A stretch of DNA of 64,000 nt, taken from Neoceratodus forsteri (taxonomy: Eukaryota > Chordata > Ceratodontiformes > Ceratodontidae). The notes beneath the pieces were generated by a model. It was not told the origin of the DNA and made no database searches. It worked only from the letters and a program-made list of their open reading frames with translations. Shown here in pieces: positions 1 to 10,372 of the stretch. Both the position numbers and the translations under genes were made by a program. Where the stretch lies: positions 368,053,501 to 368,117,500 of the forward strand of contig CM057451.1 of NCBI GenBank assembly GCA_016271365.2. Reading direction: 5' to 3'. The number at the start of each line of letters is the position of its first letter. Positions within the stretch are counted from its first letter, which is position 1.

Positions 1-973
1 GGAAAAAGCTTGAAGTGCTAGAAACACTGTTCTGAGTTCTAATAGATTGATGTGAAGCAGAGATTCCTGAGGAGACCACAACCCTTGGGTAGTCAGGGGT
101 CCCAAGTGTGCTCCCCACCCCAAGAGGGAGGCATCTGTAGTAAGGATTAGAGAATGAGACCGAGCGACAAAAGGAACTCCCTGTCTTAGATTGTCCTGAT
201 CCAGCCACCACTGTAATGCCTGGATCAGGGTTCGAGTCACTGGAATTAGTTTGGTCAGAGGGTCCCTTTTCTGAGACCAAAAGGCTCTCAAGTGGAACTG
301 AATATCCCTCATTTGAAATCTTGCTCCCTGCACCACTGCTGTAGAGGCAGCCATGAGTTGCAGAAAATGTCTTGCTGGCCGAGACACCTGAGGGGTGAAT
401 GAAGAGGCCAGTGAAATAAGTGTCCTTGCCCTGTCCAGGGGAAGGAAGGCTCTTGCCTTTACTGTATCCAGCTCTGCCCCTATGAAGGTGAGGAGCTGCA
501 CAGGCTCTAGAACTGACTTTGAAAGATTCAGCAGGAAACCTAGAGAAATGAGCAGTTGCTGAGTTATCTGTAGGTGTAACCTGACTTGGTCTGAGTGACT
601 GGCCTACTATGAGCCAGTCGTCCAGGTATGGAATATGGAGATCCTTTTTCTCCTTAGGAAGGCAACTACTACTGCCATGCATTTTGTGAACACCCTGAGC
701 AGAAGTTAGTCCGGGCATTGCTCTGAATTAGTAGTGGCCTGAGGCAGCTCGAACCTGAGGTACTTTCATGGAGCGTCGATGAGAATATGGAAATAGGCAT
801 CCTTGAGGTCCAGGGAGACTAGCCAGTCCCCTGGCCTTAGAGAGGGTAGAATTATCTCCAGAGTCACCATTTTGAACTTTGGCTTTAAAAGGTGCTTGTT
901 TAAATATCTGAGATCCAGGATGGGCAGCCATTCTGCCTTTTTGGGGGTTAGGAAGTACCTGGAGAAAGAAGAG
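1..973 (-). pseudogene. Outer DIRS element: reverse transcriptase (3' half) and RNase H, broken
   Basis: Read on the minus strand, this is the distal part of a DIRS-type RT followed by RNase H, which copy the element's RNA and remove it from the hybrid. At 1026-766 the frame gives LDLRYLNKHLLKPKFKMV and DWLVSLDLKDAYFHILI, typical DIRS RT fingers/palm. After a frameshift near 766 the catalytic block reads PYLDDWLIVG at about 640-605. Near 160-60 the RNase H signature TDASLLGWGAHL is visible. The window edge cuts RNase H. At least one stop and one frameshift make this a relic. Its N-terminal half lies at 6788-7020 because a second DIRS has inserted between the two halves. Codon spacing across the junction fits the family (GKG then FSRYFLTPKK). 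Family assignment is confident; exact ends are not. Confidence 0.82.
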
Positions 974-1200
974 TGCGTACCTACCATAGTTCTTGATCTT
1001 CTTGAGATGAGTCTCACCCCACTCATTCACACTAGTGGGGATTAGCGCGGAGGCACTAAGACCTCTCGAGCAAACTTTTGCTGGAGGGTCGGCGCGCCAG
1101 AGATGCCGCTGGTACACGCCGCCGCAGCAGCGGCTCGAGTGGTACTGACCATCTCGGCGACGGCCCTCCAACCGCTTCTTTCAGTATCTTTTTTACCAAG
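974..1200. repeat. Left inverted terminal repeat of inner DIRS
   Basis: The stretch containing TTGATCTTC, then CACTCATTCACACTAGTGGG (1021-1040), then GGCACTAAGACC, GCTGGAGGGTCGGCGCG and ACCATCTCGGCG recurs in reverse complement at 6560-6787 with moderate divergence. Inverted ends are a defining trait of DIRS-1-like elements. The outermost bases also match the internal complementary region at 1387-1467. Confidence 0.75.
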
Positions 1201-1386
1201 GAGGTGCAGCAACTAACGAAAGAGTAAACCTAATATTAAAACGGACATAAGATAGTCCAGAGGACCCGTGTAAGAAGGGTCAGCAAAGAAGTCCTCCACG
1301 GCCCAAAGATTTGAGGAGTGAAGACCACGCAGCGGTGAGCTGGGGATGGAGAGGGAGGGTAGGGATCGAGTGGTAGGAGACTGTCC

Positions 1387-1467
1387 AAGAAGATCAAGAA
1401 TTACGTAGGTACGTAATTTTCCTATCTCCTGACATAAGTCTCCACCACTCATTCACACTAGTGGGAG
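1387..1467. repeat. Internal complementary region (ICR) of inner DIRS
   Basis: This short block combines two motifs from the element's two tips. Its left half (AAGAAGATCAAGAATTACG, then GTAGGTACG) is the inverse of the left end around 975-1003. Its right half (CATAAGTCTCCACCACTCAT onward) is the complement of the right end around 6735-6775. The reverse complement therefore reads right end joined to left end, as in a circular junction. In DIRS-1 an ICR in this 3' position is thought to template completion of the termini. The middle part is also a near-palindrome (ATTACGTA GG TACGTAAT). Confidence 0.65.
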
Positions 1468-1559
1468 AGTACCAGGCTGATAATCCCCCAAAAGGCGGCA
1501 GGAGAGCCAGAGCTCACGCTGTCAAGATAGAAGCCCATTAAGGATAGGTTCTGTCAATG

Positions 1560-2500
1560 CGAATGTCACGAAGCATGAATATCCAGTGCATAGTGCTTAA
1601 CGAAGGTATGCACTGAGCTCCAGGTGGCGGCGTTGCATATACTGCAATTGGAACATTATGTCCTTAGGGATACTGCTGATCACCTAGTAGAGTGAGAGTG
1701 ACACTCTACCTTCTAATTTAACTTGAGCCATGGAATAGCAATGACGAAGGCATGCCACTAACCATGAAGAGATGCATCTAATAGCGACAGGTTGACCCAG
1801 CCGGGTGTCACTGAAAGAAACGAACAGTTGCTGAGTCTTATGAACATCCTTGGTTCTATCTAAATAGAACCGCAGGCTCTCTAATATCCAAGGAATGAAA
1901 GCTCTGCTCCCTTCATTTTGGAAATTAGCTAAGTGAGCGGAGTACCAGAGGTTGGTTTAGATGGAATTTGACACAACCTTGGGAAGAAATTTAGGATGAG
2001 TACGGAGAACTACCTTTGTCTTTATGGAATACAGCACGAGGGTCCGTAACCAGGGCATGTATCTCAAGAGACTCCATGGCTGAGGTAATGGCCACCAGGA
2101 AGGCAGTCTTCCAGGTAAGAAATTTTAGCTCACAGGTAGCTAAGGGTTCGGAAGGCTTCCGAGTGAGCATGTCCAGCACCAGTTAATGTCCCAGGCTGCA
2201 ACTGGACGCTTACAGGGGTCTGGTATGGAGAATCCCTTAAGAAATCTCTTCACCATAGGTAACTGGAGCCAGAGTTAAGGGAAGAAACCGGCTCATGGAA
2301 CGCCGAGATGGCACTAAGGTGAACTTAACTGCTGGAGTACTGAAGACCTAAGTTTGACAGGTCCAAAAGATACTCCAGAACCTCTCAGGAGGACAGGAAA
2401 GGGATTCCAAGAGGATTTTACACACAGAGAGAAAAACGCTCCATTTGAAGCGTGACGCTGGTGGCTGGCTTCCGAGCAGCCAGAAGGATGTCTGAGATCT
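1560..2500 (-). pseudogene. DIRS tyrosine recombinase, degraded
   Basis: This is the integrase-like recombinase that DIRS elements use instead of a DDE integrase. On the minus strand I read CELKFLTWKTAFLVAITSAM followed by EIHALVTDP (2179-1991), then a block with KTQQLFVSFSDTRLGQPVAI and CISSWLVACLRHCYSMA (about 1860-1735). The C-terminal block is ICNAATWSSVHTFVKHYALD (about 1645-1580), whose HY pair corresponds to the catalytic tyrosine region. The first catalytic arginine is expected just before the SEIHAL-like motif, but this copy reads MES there. Stops and frame changes separate the blocks. The order after RNase H and before the ICR matches the family. Confidence 0.72.
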
Positions 2501-2529
2501 CACGAGAGACGTTGAACCGATTCACTTTT

Positions 2530-4290
2530 ATCTCTTCAGGAGCCAAGCATGAAGGTGAAGTGATTTCAGGTTGGATGGACCAACGAACCCTGAGTCAAAG
2601 ACTGATTTGGAAAGGAAGTGGTCTCGAGAGGCTGCCAACATACTTGGAGTAGAGGGAAACCATAGTTGCCGAGGCCAGGAAGGAGCAATGAGAATCATCT
2701 TGGTCACCTGAGACTCGAACCTTGAGGAGTACTCTGGATTAGAGGAAGCGTGGAAAGGCGAAGAAAGCGTTATGTCCACCGTAGCCTGAACGCATCCTGA
2801 CAGAAAATGCCAGGCCCTGGATTTCTGGAGCAGAAGAGAGGCAGTTTTGTGTTGAGGGGGATGCAAAAGGTCCAGGTCTGGAGTCCTCACTCTTTGAACA
2901 GGAACCGGCTACGGCTGGATCGAGAGACCACTCGGGAGGGTCTGCCTCCTGCTGCTCTGAGGATCTGCTAGGTCGCTTTGTATACCTGGCAGATAAACCG
3001 CTTGAATCAGAGACTTGTGCTCCAAGCACCACTCCCACACCCTCATTGCTTCCTGCAAAGGGATAAGAATGAGCACCGCTTGCTTGTTGATGTAATACAT
3101 CACTGCTTGTTGTCCGTTTGAAGGAGAATGTTCTTGTGACAAAGGACATCCTTCAGAGCTCGGTTGCATAGAGACCGTCTCATCTCCAGGACATTTACGT
3201 GAGATGAGTTTCAACTGAGTCCATACACCTTGAGTGTGGAGGGAGACAGTGAGCTCCCCATCCCATTAGCGATGCGCCTGTGGTGATGGAGATCTGATGA
3301 TCCGGGGAGCAAAGGGAATCCTTCCAGGAGATTGTCTCTTGAGACCACCAGGTGAGAGACCTTCAAGGGGCTCCACACCTTGATGGGATAAGACTGGGGT
3401 GAGAGGTCGAGACCACTGAGTGGAGAGCATCCATTGGGTGGTTCTCATGTGCAGTCGGGCCAGAGGACAGTGAAGACCGAGGATGCCATGAGACCCAACA
3501 TGCGTTGCATCGAGAGCTGTAAATGATTGGTTCCCTGATGTAATGGGCCATTCGAAGGATGTCGAGTCTCTGTCCTCTGGAAGGAAAGCCTTCGCTGAAG
3601 AGGTGTCTAGAAGGCCCTATGAAAAGGAACCTCTGGGAGGTTGGCAGTTGAGATTTTCTCAAATTCAGCAGGAACTCCCATGGATTTGAGAAGACGAGAA
3701 GTCGCTTAACGGCTTCCAAAGTCCCTTGGACGGAAGGGCTTGCTAGAGCCAATCGGCCCAGGTAGGGAAACACTGGAGTCCACTTTCCTGAGATGCGCCC
3801 AGCGAGAACTGCACACTTTGTAAAAACTGCTCGAGGATACCCAAAGGGCAGGACTTGAACTGATAATGCTGACCAAAGCTACAAACCTGAGGAACTTAAG
3901 TGGGGTTGGTGGGCGGGATATGCTGGTAAGCATCCTCGCATATCCAGAGAGCTAGCCAGTCGTGCTGATGCAGCAAGGGTAACAGGGTACCTAGGGAAAT
4001 CATCTTGAATTTCTCCCTGGGAGGAATTTGTTTAACTTTCTGAGGTCTAGAATGGGCGTATCCCCAGATTTCTTTGGAACCAGAGAGTAATGGGAGTAAC
4101 CTGTGTTTCGTAGAGATGCGGGGCACCAGTTCTATTGCCCTGTTGTTCAGAAGGCCCTGGATCTCCCTGGTGAGGAGGTCTGACTGAAGGCCGACAACCT
4201 GGGTGTCGTCTGGGAGGGACAATTAGGGGTTTCAAGAAGTTGAAGAGAATAACCTCGCGAATTATCGCGAAGGACCCATTTGTCAAGTTA
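2530..4290 (-). pseudogene. DIRS reverse transcriptase-RNase H, degraded
   Basis: On the minus strand the RT starts with LLTREIQGLLNNRAIELVP and REKFKMISLGTLLPLLHQHD (4222-3990), the DIRS fingers and palm. It continues through a block at 3773-3363 with VFPYL then LASPSVQGTLEAVKRLLVF. The expected YLDDW active site reads YLGRL at about 3755, so the catalytic aspartates are not visible. RNase H and connection remains follow: HSPSNGQQAVMYYINKQ and EWCLEHKSLIQAVYLPGIQ (3214-2909), EWSLDPAVAGS (about 2940-2900), then LSGCVQATVDITLSSPFHAS to about 2528. Frame changes occur roughly every 300 bp. The likely role was copying the DIRS RNA; the copy is inactive. Confidence 0.72.
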
Positions 4291-4329
4291 TGGACTTCCA
4301 CTGTTGTAGAAGTACATCGGACTACCTCC

Positions 4330-6430
4330 CACCGGAGGAGAAAGTTCCACCTCGGGCAGAGTGGATGGAACTTGGGCCAACGACTATAAGGTAGCGCTGA
4401 GCCAGGCCCCGCGCTTTCTGCCGCGCCTTCTTTTGAGGTTGGGCAGGTTGGCTTTGTGGAAGCTTCCCCGGCTCTGCCTCGAAAGGACTGACGACTATGA
4501 AACTGACGTCTGTTCCATGCCCCCTAGAGGCAGGAGGTCTGGCCAACTTAATGGCCATCTAGTCTTCTGAGTGGCCTCTAAGGCTTGCTCCCCTGAGGGC
4601 CAAAAGAAAGGAGCCATCAAAAGGCGCCATCACCTGCTGCTGAGCATCATTCTGAAGCCAGAAGTACGCAGCCAGTGAATGGCGCCGACTAAATCCCGTG
4701 ACTGCTGAGGCGAGGAAGCAGTGTCGAAAGCATCCATGGCGGCTTTGACCTGTTGGTTATTGGACTCAATACCTCTAATAACGGTCAGAAGAAGCTCTGA
4801 CTTGAATCCGAATCTGAAGAGCTTCAACCATTCTTTTCATAGAGTGCCAGGATATACTCATACTGGAGAAAAATAGCCTTGATAACTGGCAACATGACAC
4901 TTAGAGTGGAGGCAGCAAAGACTCTCTTACCTAATGTATCAATCTTTACGAGACTCTTTGTTAATAGGTCGAGCTGTAGTAGTTTGAGGAAGAACGACCT
5001 TGTCATTCTCTGCCAGGACTACAATAGATCCAGCAGAGGCTTGGGATGCCAAATGGACGATCCTTGGGAGCTGAATACTTTATCAATGGATTTATACTGA
5101 GGAATAAGAGAGATTATTCCATACCATTTGAGACAGCGCCTCTAAGGAAGGCTGGATCGAGGAGTCAAACTGAGGGATCTCAAGCATGAAGATACTGGAG
5201 TCTTAATATCTTCCCAGGATCGATGTCTGTAGTCTGGAGAGAAAGAGTGGATCCCAGGTTCTTCAACAGAGACTTAAGCGACAGGTCCTCCTCACCAGTC
5301 TGTAGAAAAGAAAGATCCTGTTTCTCCACTTCATCACCCAAACCGAAGGTCTGGGTCAGGCTCAACATCATCTCCGATGGTCCAGAAAGGACTGTTTGAC
5401 AGGAAAGGAGTGAAAATTAGGAGAGGAGGAAAGAGCAGAAAAACAAGGAGAGTCCTATGGCCGCCGGGCGCCGGACGGCAAAACGGGCTGAAGATCGGTA
5501 CCGAGAGGCGACGGCGTCAAGAAGAGGCATCGCTGCCCCGCAGCGCTTGGCGGGCGCTGCTGACGACAACGCGCACGTGGCTGGCCGACGACGCCAAGAC
5601 GGGCGCCGTATGGACGACGCACGCCGAACGGCCAAGGCGGACGCAGGGACGCCGAACGGCGCCATCCCATCTAACGGTGACCACCGGCGGCGCTGAGACC
5701 CTGAGCGCAAGGACGGCGCCAAGAACCCAGCGGCACTGAAAACGGCGCCGATAAGCTACCAGATTCTCCCGCGGAAGGCGCCGGAAAAGCCCCAGGAACC
5801 TGGAAAGCTAGAGAAGGAAAAAATCAGGAGATAAGGGCATCGGTGAGGCCCCTCCGCCGCAGCCATGTGAAGGGGGAAACACTAGATGGAGTCGCTGGCA
5901 CCGGGTAGGCGCCACGCGACTCAGGAAGGTCCAACTGCCCTACCTGATCGCCGGAGGGGCCCGAGGGCTCAGAGGCAACCGAGCCAGGCAGAAGAACCAA
6001 CCTCCGAGCCCATTGCTCTACAAGAGCGGCCCACTGATGAAACTGCTCATCTGGAGTCCTACCTATAGGCGGGGAGGACTCCGTGTCGAGGACGCACGAT
6101 TACCGGAAGGCAACTCAAGAAGGAGACCGCAACTAGCAACGATAACCGAAGCCGACGCTGAGACATAGAGGGGCGAATTTCTAGTGATGCTCTTCTTCGA
6201 CCTGTGGGTCAAGAAGAGCTTTGTCGAACGGGTGCCGAGAATGCGACCGCTTATTTTATGCCGGCGGGACCGCCCATCCCCCGGCATCGGACTGACCGCT
6301 GTCGGAACCCCGCTGAGGAGAAGGAGGCTGACCGGACTCAGCCCGCTGATCGAACAGCTTACACGAAGTCTCCTACCGTACCTGACCTGCTCATGGTCGA
6401 ATCCGTCCAGTAGGCCGAGACTTTTCAATA
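4330..6430 (-). pseudogene. DIRS gag-like region, degraded
   Basis: This region upstream of the RT on the minus strand should hold the gag-like ORF of the inner DIRS. Short open stretches look like DIRS gag, for example LSLTQTFGLGDEVEKQDLSF (5371-5180) and SRDLVGAIHWLRTSGFRMML (about 4700-4630), with KAAMDAFDTASSPQQ next to it. The 5.4-5.8 kb part is very CpG- and GC-rich compared with its surroundings, as is the right terminal repeat, so this may be the element's regulated 5' portion. No continuous reading frame survives. Assignment rests mainly on position and these short matches. Confidence 0.45.
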
Positions 6431-6559
6431 AAATTTAAATATTAGAAAAATTTAACGAAAATAGAATAAAATTAAGCGATACTACTTATCGTGATAAAGT
6501 TACAAAACACAACTGAAAACTATCGCTAGTTTGAAGTTTGACTCCAGACAAGCGAGCGG

Positions 6560-6787
6560 CGTAAAGCACTGAAGCGCTTTTCGACGGGCGGGAAAAAGGA
6601 ACTGAGGCGGTTGGGGTCGCCGCCGAGATGGTCATTAGCCGACGCTGCTCGCGGGCCAGGTCTCGGCGGGCGCTCGCCTCGCGCCGACCCTCCAGCAAAA
6701 AGTTTGCTCCCGATGGGTCTTAGTGCCTCCGGTGCTAATCCCCACTAGTGTGAATGAGTGGTGGAGACTTATGTCCAGGAAGATCAA
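6560..6787. repeat. Right inverted terminal repeat of inner DIRS
   Basis: Reverse complement of the left repeat at 974-1200. Shared blocks include GCGCCGACCCTCCAGCAAAA (6688-6707) and CCCACTAGTGTGAATGAGTG (6741-6760), and it ends GGAAGATCAA at 6787. Immediately to the right, outer-DIRS coding resumes. The element is transcribed right to left, so this is its 5' end. Confidence 0.75.
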
Positions 6788-8658
6788 TCCTTTCCCTTTG
6801 TGTAGGGGTAGAACCCTTTCTATGGCTCTGAGAGCCAAGAGAGAAGAGACCTCTGCCTCTAGGGCAAGGGCCTCTGAAGGATTTGCAGGTGGAAAGGATC
6901 TGGTTCTCATCTCTGGAAATTTTCTGAAGCTGAGAACCAGTCCCTGGCTTACTACTTCCAGGACCCATTTGTCTGATGTTAAAGACATCCAGTCCTGGAC
7001 AAAGTAAGCCAGCCTGCCCCCTACAGGTGGTGGAGAATCGGCCCTGGCAAACCCATCAGGGTGCCTGTTTGGCAGGGGCTTTAGGCTGAGGGGTGGAAGC
7101 AGGCCTGCTTGTACCCCGTCTGCCTCTCTCTCTAAAGAACCCCCTATAAGCATAAGCAGAAGAGGAGGCCTGGGCTTGGTAGAAAGGCCTATGAAAAGGC
7201 CTGCCCCTGCCCCTGGGATGCTGCCTCTGAGGAGTGGCTTGCCTTTCCTTGGCTTGAGCACTCCTGTAGGTGGTCCTGTACTCATCCATTTTCTTCATGT
7301 AGTTCTCTGTTTGCTCCCCAAACAGAGAATTACCCACAACAGGAAAATCCATGGCCTTAGACTGGGTATCCTGAGACAGGCTAGTACATCTGAGCCAAGC
7401 CATCCTACGAAGGGCCACAGATGTAGCCATGACTCTAGATGAAACATCATTGGAGTCCACTGCAGTATGGAATTACACCTTGGATGCCTCAATACTATCC
7501 ACAGCCACCTGCTCCAGCTCCTTGGCAAGCTGGCCAGGGACCTGTTTAGCTAAAGCCATTACAGTGTCCCATCTAGATTTCTGATATCTAGCTGTATAGG
7601 CCATATAATTAGCCTGCCTGAGTCCCAATGATGCTGCCATGTACTGTTTCTTTGCCATGGCATCAATCCTCCCGGAGTCCTTATCTGGGGGGTGTGAAGA
7701 CAAGGGTATATTTGCCTTATCACAGGCTGCAGCCTGCACTACCCCAACATGGCTGCATTGCTGGGTAAGGAACTCCGTATCTGAGCCTGAGAGAGTATAC
7801 CTCTTGTCCATTCTCTTATCCACAGGAGGTATAGAATTAGGAGTCTTTCAAATTTTCATTGTCTGTTTCCCAAAGGACTTATGAAGGGGAACAGACAGCC
7901 TCCTGGACTCTGGGATATCCATCATTTCAACATAGTCAGGCTCCTCCTGGTCATCCACAGCTTCTTCCATAGGAAGCTGAAGAGTTTCAGCCACTTTTTT
8001 GTAAAACATAAAAATGGGAAGGGGACTCAGAAAGCCTAGGAGGAGACACTCCTGAAGGTCTATCTGGGGAGATGTCCGGGTCAATGGGCACATCCAGACT
8101 TTCGTAATCACACTCACTTTCCTCATACTCTCCTACCTCCTCCTCCGGTTTATGAAATTCCTCTAAATCATAATCCGGAACCGGGGGGACCGACCGAACC
8201 AAGCGCCTTCCTAATGGTGCCGGTTCGGTCGGAACCGGGGATAGCGACTGAACAATCTTTATCGCTTTGGCTATTTCATCAGCGGTCGGAGAAAGAACTT
8301 GTGGATCCGCACCGGCTGATTTATCCCTTCTTGTTCTTTTAACGGAACGACTCCTCGAGTCGGTTCTCTTTGCCGAAAAAGTTTCCGCCTTGGTCAGAGG
8401 GCACCTTCTGGTTTGTTGGAACAGAACCGGCTGGCCATCCGGTCAGCAGACTCTTGGCCTCCCTTCCCTGAGCCTACCCACTTTTTCCAGGGTAGCTGCA
8501 GGAAAAATTTTACAAATTTGGCAGTCTGAATCGAGGTGGTCAAACCCCAGACCATAAACACAGGTGGTGTGGGGATCAGCCTTAGCAAAGACTTCCCCAC
8601 ACACACTACAGTGTTGAAACCCAGTGGGCCCGGTTTTTCTTTTGGTTTTCTCAGACAT
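6788..8658 (-). pseudogene. Outer DIRS element: gag and N-terminal RT
   Basis: The minus strand opens with MSEKTKRKTGPTGFQHC at 8658, followed by CSVCGEVFAKADPHTTC, a cysteine/histidine cluster typical of DIRS gag-like proteins. Further pieces follow in order. An acidic stretch lies at 8202-7848. MDKRYTLSGSDTEFL and then YMAASLGLRQANYMAYTARY lie at 7823-7473, and a basic glycine-rich tail at 7460-7056 (QRQHPRGRGRPFHRPFYQA). The RT N-terminus, VGGRLAYFVQDWMSLTSDKW, lies at about 7020-6960 and runs to LPLHKGKG at about 6790. There it is cut by the inner DIRS and resumes at 973. Only a few stops and frameshifts are visible, so this copy is less decayed than the inner one's coding region suggests. 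The role is DIRS particle formation and replication. Confidence 0.75.
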
Positions 8659-9139
8659 GGCCAGTCCTAACAAAAACTTACCCTTTTTTCGGCAATCCGC
8701 CAGGCAAGACACCCTTATCGGTTCCTGACCGTGTTACGGGTCGTGGAAAAAAACGTAATAAAATCAGTTTTTTTTTTTTTAGAACCGGTTACCACACTCT
8801 AAAAGCAGAATAAAGTTTTTTAAACAACCTGATCGGTTCAAACTGAACCGATCCCACGTTTACAAGTTTCACACAGAATAATAGCAAAAAATAAGCCTAT
8901 CTAGTACTCACGAAACCACAGACAGAGACTGAACCGATAGGATATGGTTTAAATTCGGTCGAAAACCGAGAAAAACGGTACTTTAACCGACAAACTGAAC
9001 CGAGCAAAGGAGAAAATCTCTGGAGCGACTGTTCAGTGAGGCGGAGTAAAGAATCTGACGGTTTAAGTTCAAACAGCAACAGACAGGGTCTCAACCAAGC
9101 TCGAGCTCAGTGTTCCATGCCTGGCATGGAAAGTTAACT
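8659..9139. other. Outer DIRS 5' region and junction
   Basis: Non-coding, upstream of the outer DIRS gag start on the minus strand. It contains an A/T run near 8760 and several copies of GAACCGA/TCGGTT words, which suggest the element's leader. I could not define the outer element's terminal repeat. Coding similarity to CR1 begins only after about 9140. Confidence 0.4.
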
Positions 9140-9269
9140 CTTTCATCTCCGGGGCAGTTCAAAGGTTGGACCTCACTGCAATTTGTCAGAATACAGCAAG
9201 ACTTCATGTTGTTTGAAGTGGGTAGAGGAGGAGGCATAGCACCGATAGTCAAGGATGGAATAATGGTGA

Positions 9270-9660
9270 GTGGAAGAGGCAGAGGGGGGAGTGGAAGCTA
9301 TTTGGGTAACCCTAAAATCGGGGGGAGGAAAAAGATTAAAAGTAGGGGTGGTTTACAGACCACCCGTAATGGATAAGGATCTGGAGGGAAAACTGGTAGA
9401 ACACATCAAGGCACACTGTGACCGGGGAAAGGGTAGGGTGTTGGTCATGGGGGACCTGAATATGCTGGGGGCAGACTGGGACACCATGATATCAGCGGTG
9501 GCCAGGGAGCAGAGGCTGATGGATGCGTTTCAGGATGCCTTTCTGGTCCAACAGGTGGGTGGTGGGATACTGTCTTTGCAGACAGCGACTGGATAAAGCA
9601 TCTGGAGGTGGGTAGCCCACTGGCAGGAGGGGACCATGACACGGTCTGGTTTATGCTGTG
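9270..9660 (+). pseudogene. CR1-A endonuclease fragment
   Basis: Part of the AP-like endonuclease that nicks target DNA for target-primed reverse transcription. Visible motifs are LKVGVVYRPP, then VLVMGDLNMLGADWDTM (about 9440-9490), the catalytic GDLN-type block. After a frameshift near 9560 comes LAGGDHDTVWFML, where the family has the SDH catalytic motif; here the serine is G. The N-terminal third is missing because of 5' truncation. Not functional as it stands. Confidence 0.75.
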
Positions 9661-10372
9661 CCGGGGAGAAAACCGCTCAAACACAGTGGTAATGGATTTC
9701 AGGGGGTGGATTTCGTGGGCATGGGCAGGATACTGAGGGGAGCTTGAGCCATATCAGGCAAGACATGGATGTAGACAGTTTGTGGGAGGCCATTAAAAAA
9801 GGGGTACAGGAGGCTACTAGCTTGTGTGCAAGGGTAAGAAGCAAAAAAGAAAGGGCCAGCAAGCCATGCTGGTGGACCAGGGAGGTGCAAGAAGCACTAA
9901 GAGGTAAGAAGACTGCCTACGCACGTTTTAAATGTTCCAGAGGGGAGTGAGAGAGAGGGAAATACGAGCTGGCGGCTAGAAGGGTCACAAGGGTGGTGAG
10001 GGGATCGAAGGCAAGGATGGAGTACAACCTGGCTAAGGATATACGAAGGGGGGGAAGGGTTTTTACAGATACATAGGGGAAAGAAAGAAGGGGAGAGCAC
10101 AGATCCCCAGGATTAGGACTGGGGGTGGATAGGCTCAGGAGGCGGGGGAGCAGGCAGAGGTACTGAAGAAGTATTTTGCCATGGTTTTTAGGGAAGGAGA
10201 CATGGTCTGCATTAAATCAGAAAACGGGGGGGGGGGCGCGCAGCTGACAGGATAGGACATAGGGAGATGAGAGAATCGAAAGAGGCCGGGGCACCAGGCG
10301 TTCCAGGCCCAGAAGAGGACAGGGTTTTTTCTGAAGAGAGGACTAGGGAGGGGGAAAATCAAAGAGGGCAGT

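Larger units (their letters stand above)
974..6787 (-). mobile_element. Inner DIRS retrotransposon with inverted terminal repeats, inserted in another DIRS
   Basis: About 5.8 kb lies between two related inverted ends and interrupts the RT of the outer DIRS. Read from right to left it carries a gag region (about 6430-4330), RT plus RNase H (about 4290-2530) and a tyrosine recombinase (about 2500-1560), the standard DIRS order. It also has inverted terminal repeats and an internal complementary region near the 3' end. DIRS elements integrate as circles through a tyrosine recombinase and make no target-site duplication; none is evident here. Many stops and frameshifts, and apparent loss of key RT and recombinase residues, say this copy is dead. 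Boundaries were set where similarity between the two ends stops and outer RT coding resumes, so each may be off by about 10 bp. Confidence 0.8.

Noticed and set aside
5377..5739. 120-residue plus-strand arginine-rich frame
   Set aside because: The stretch is CpG-rich so several frames are open by composition. Position places it in the DIRS gag-leader on the other strand.
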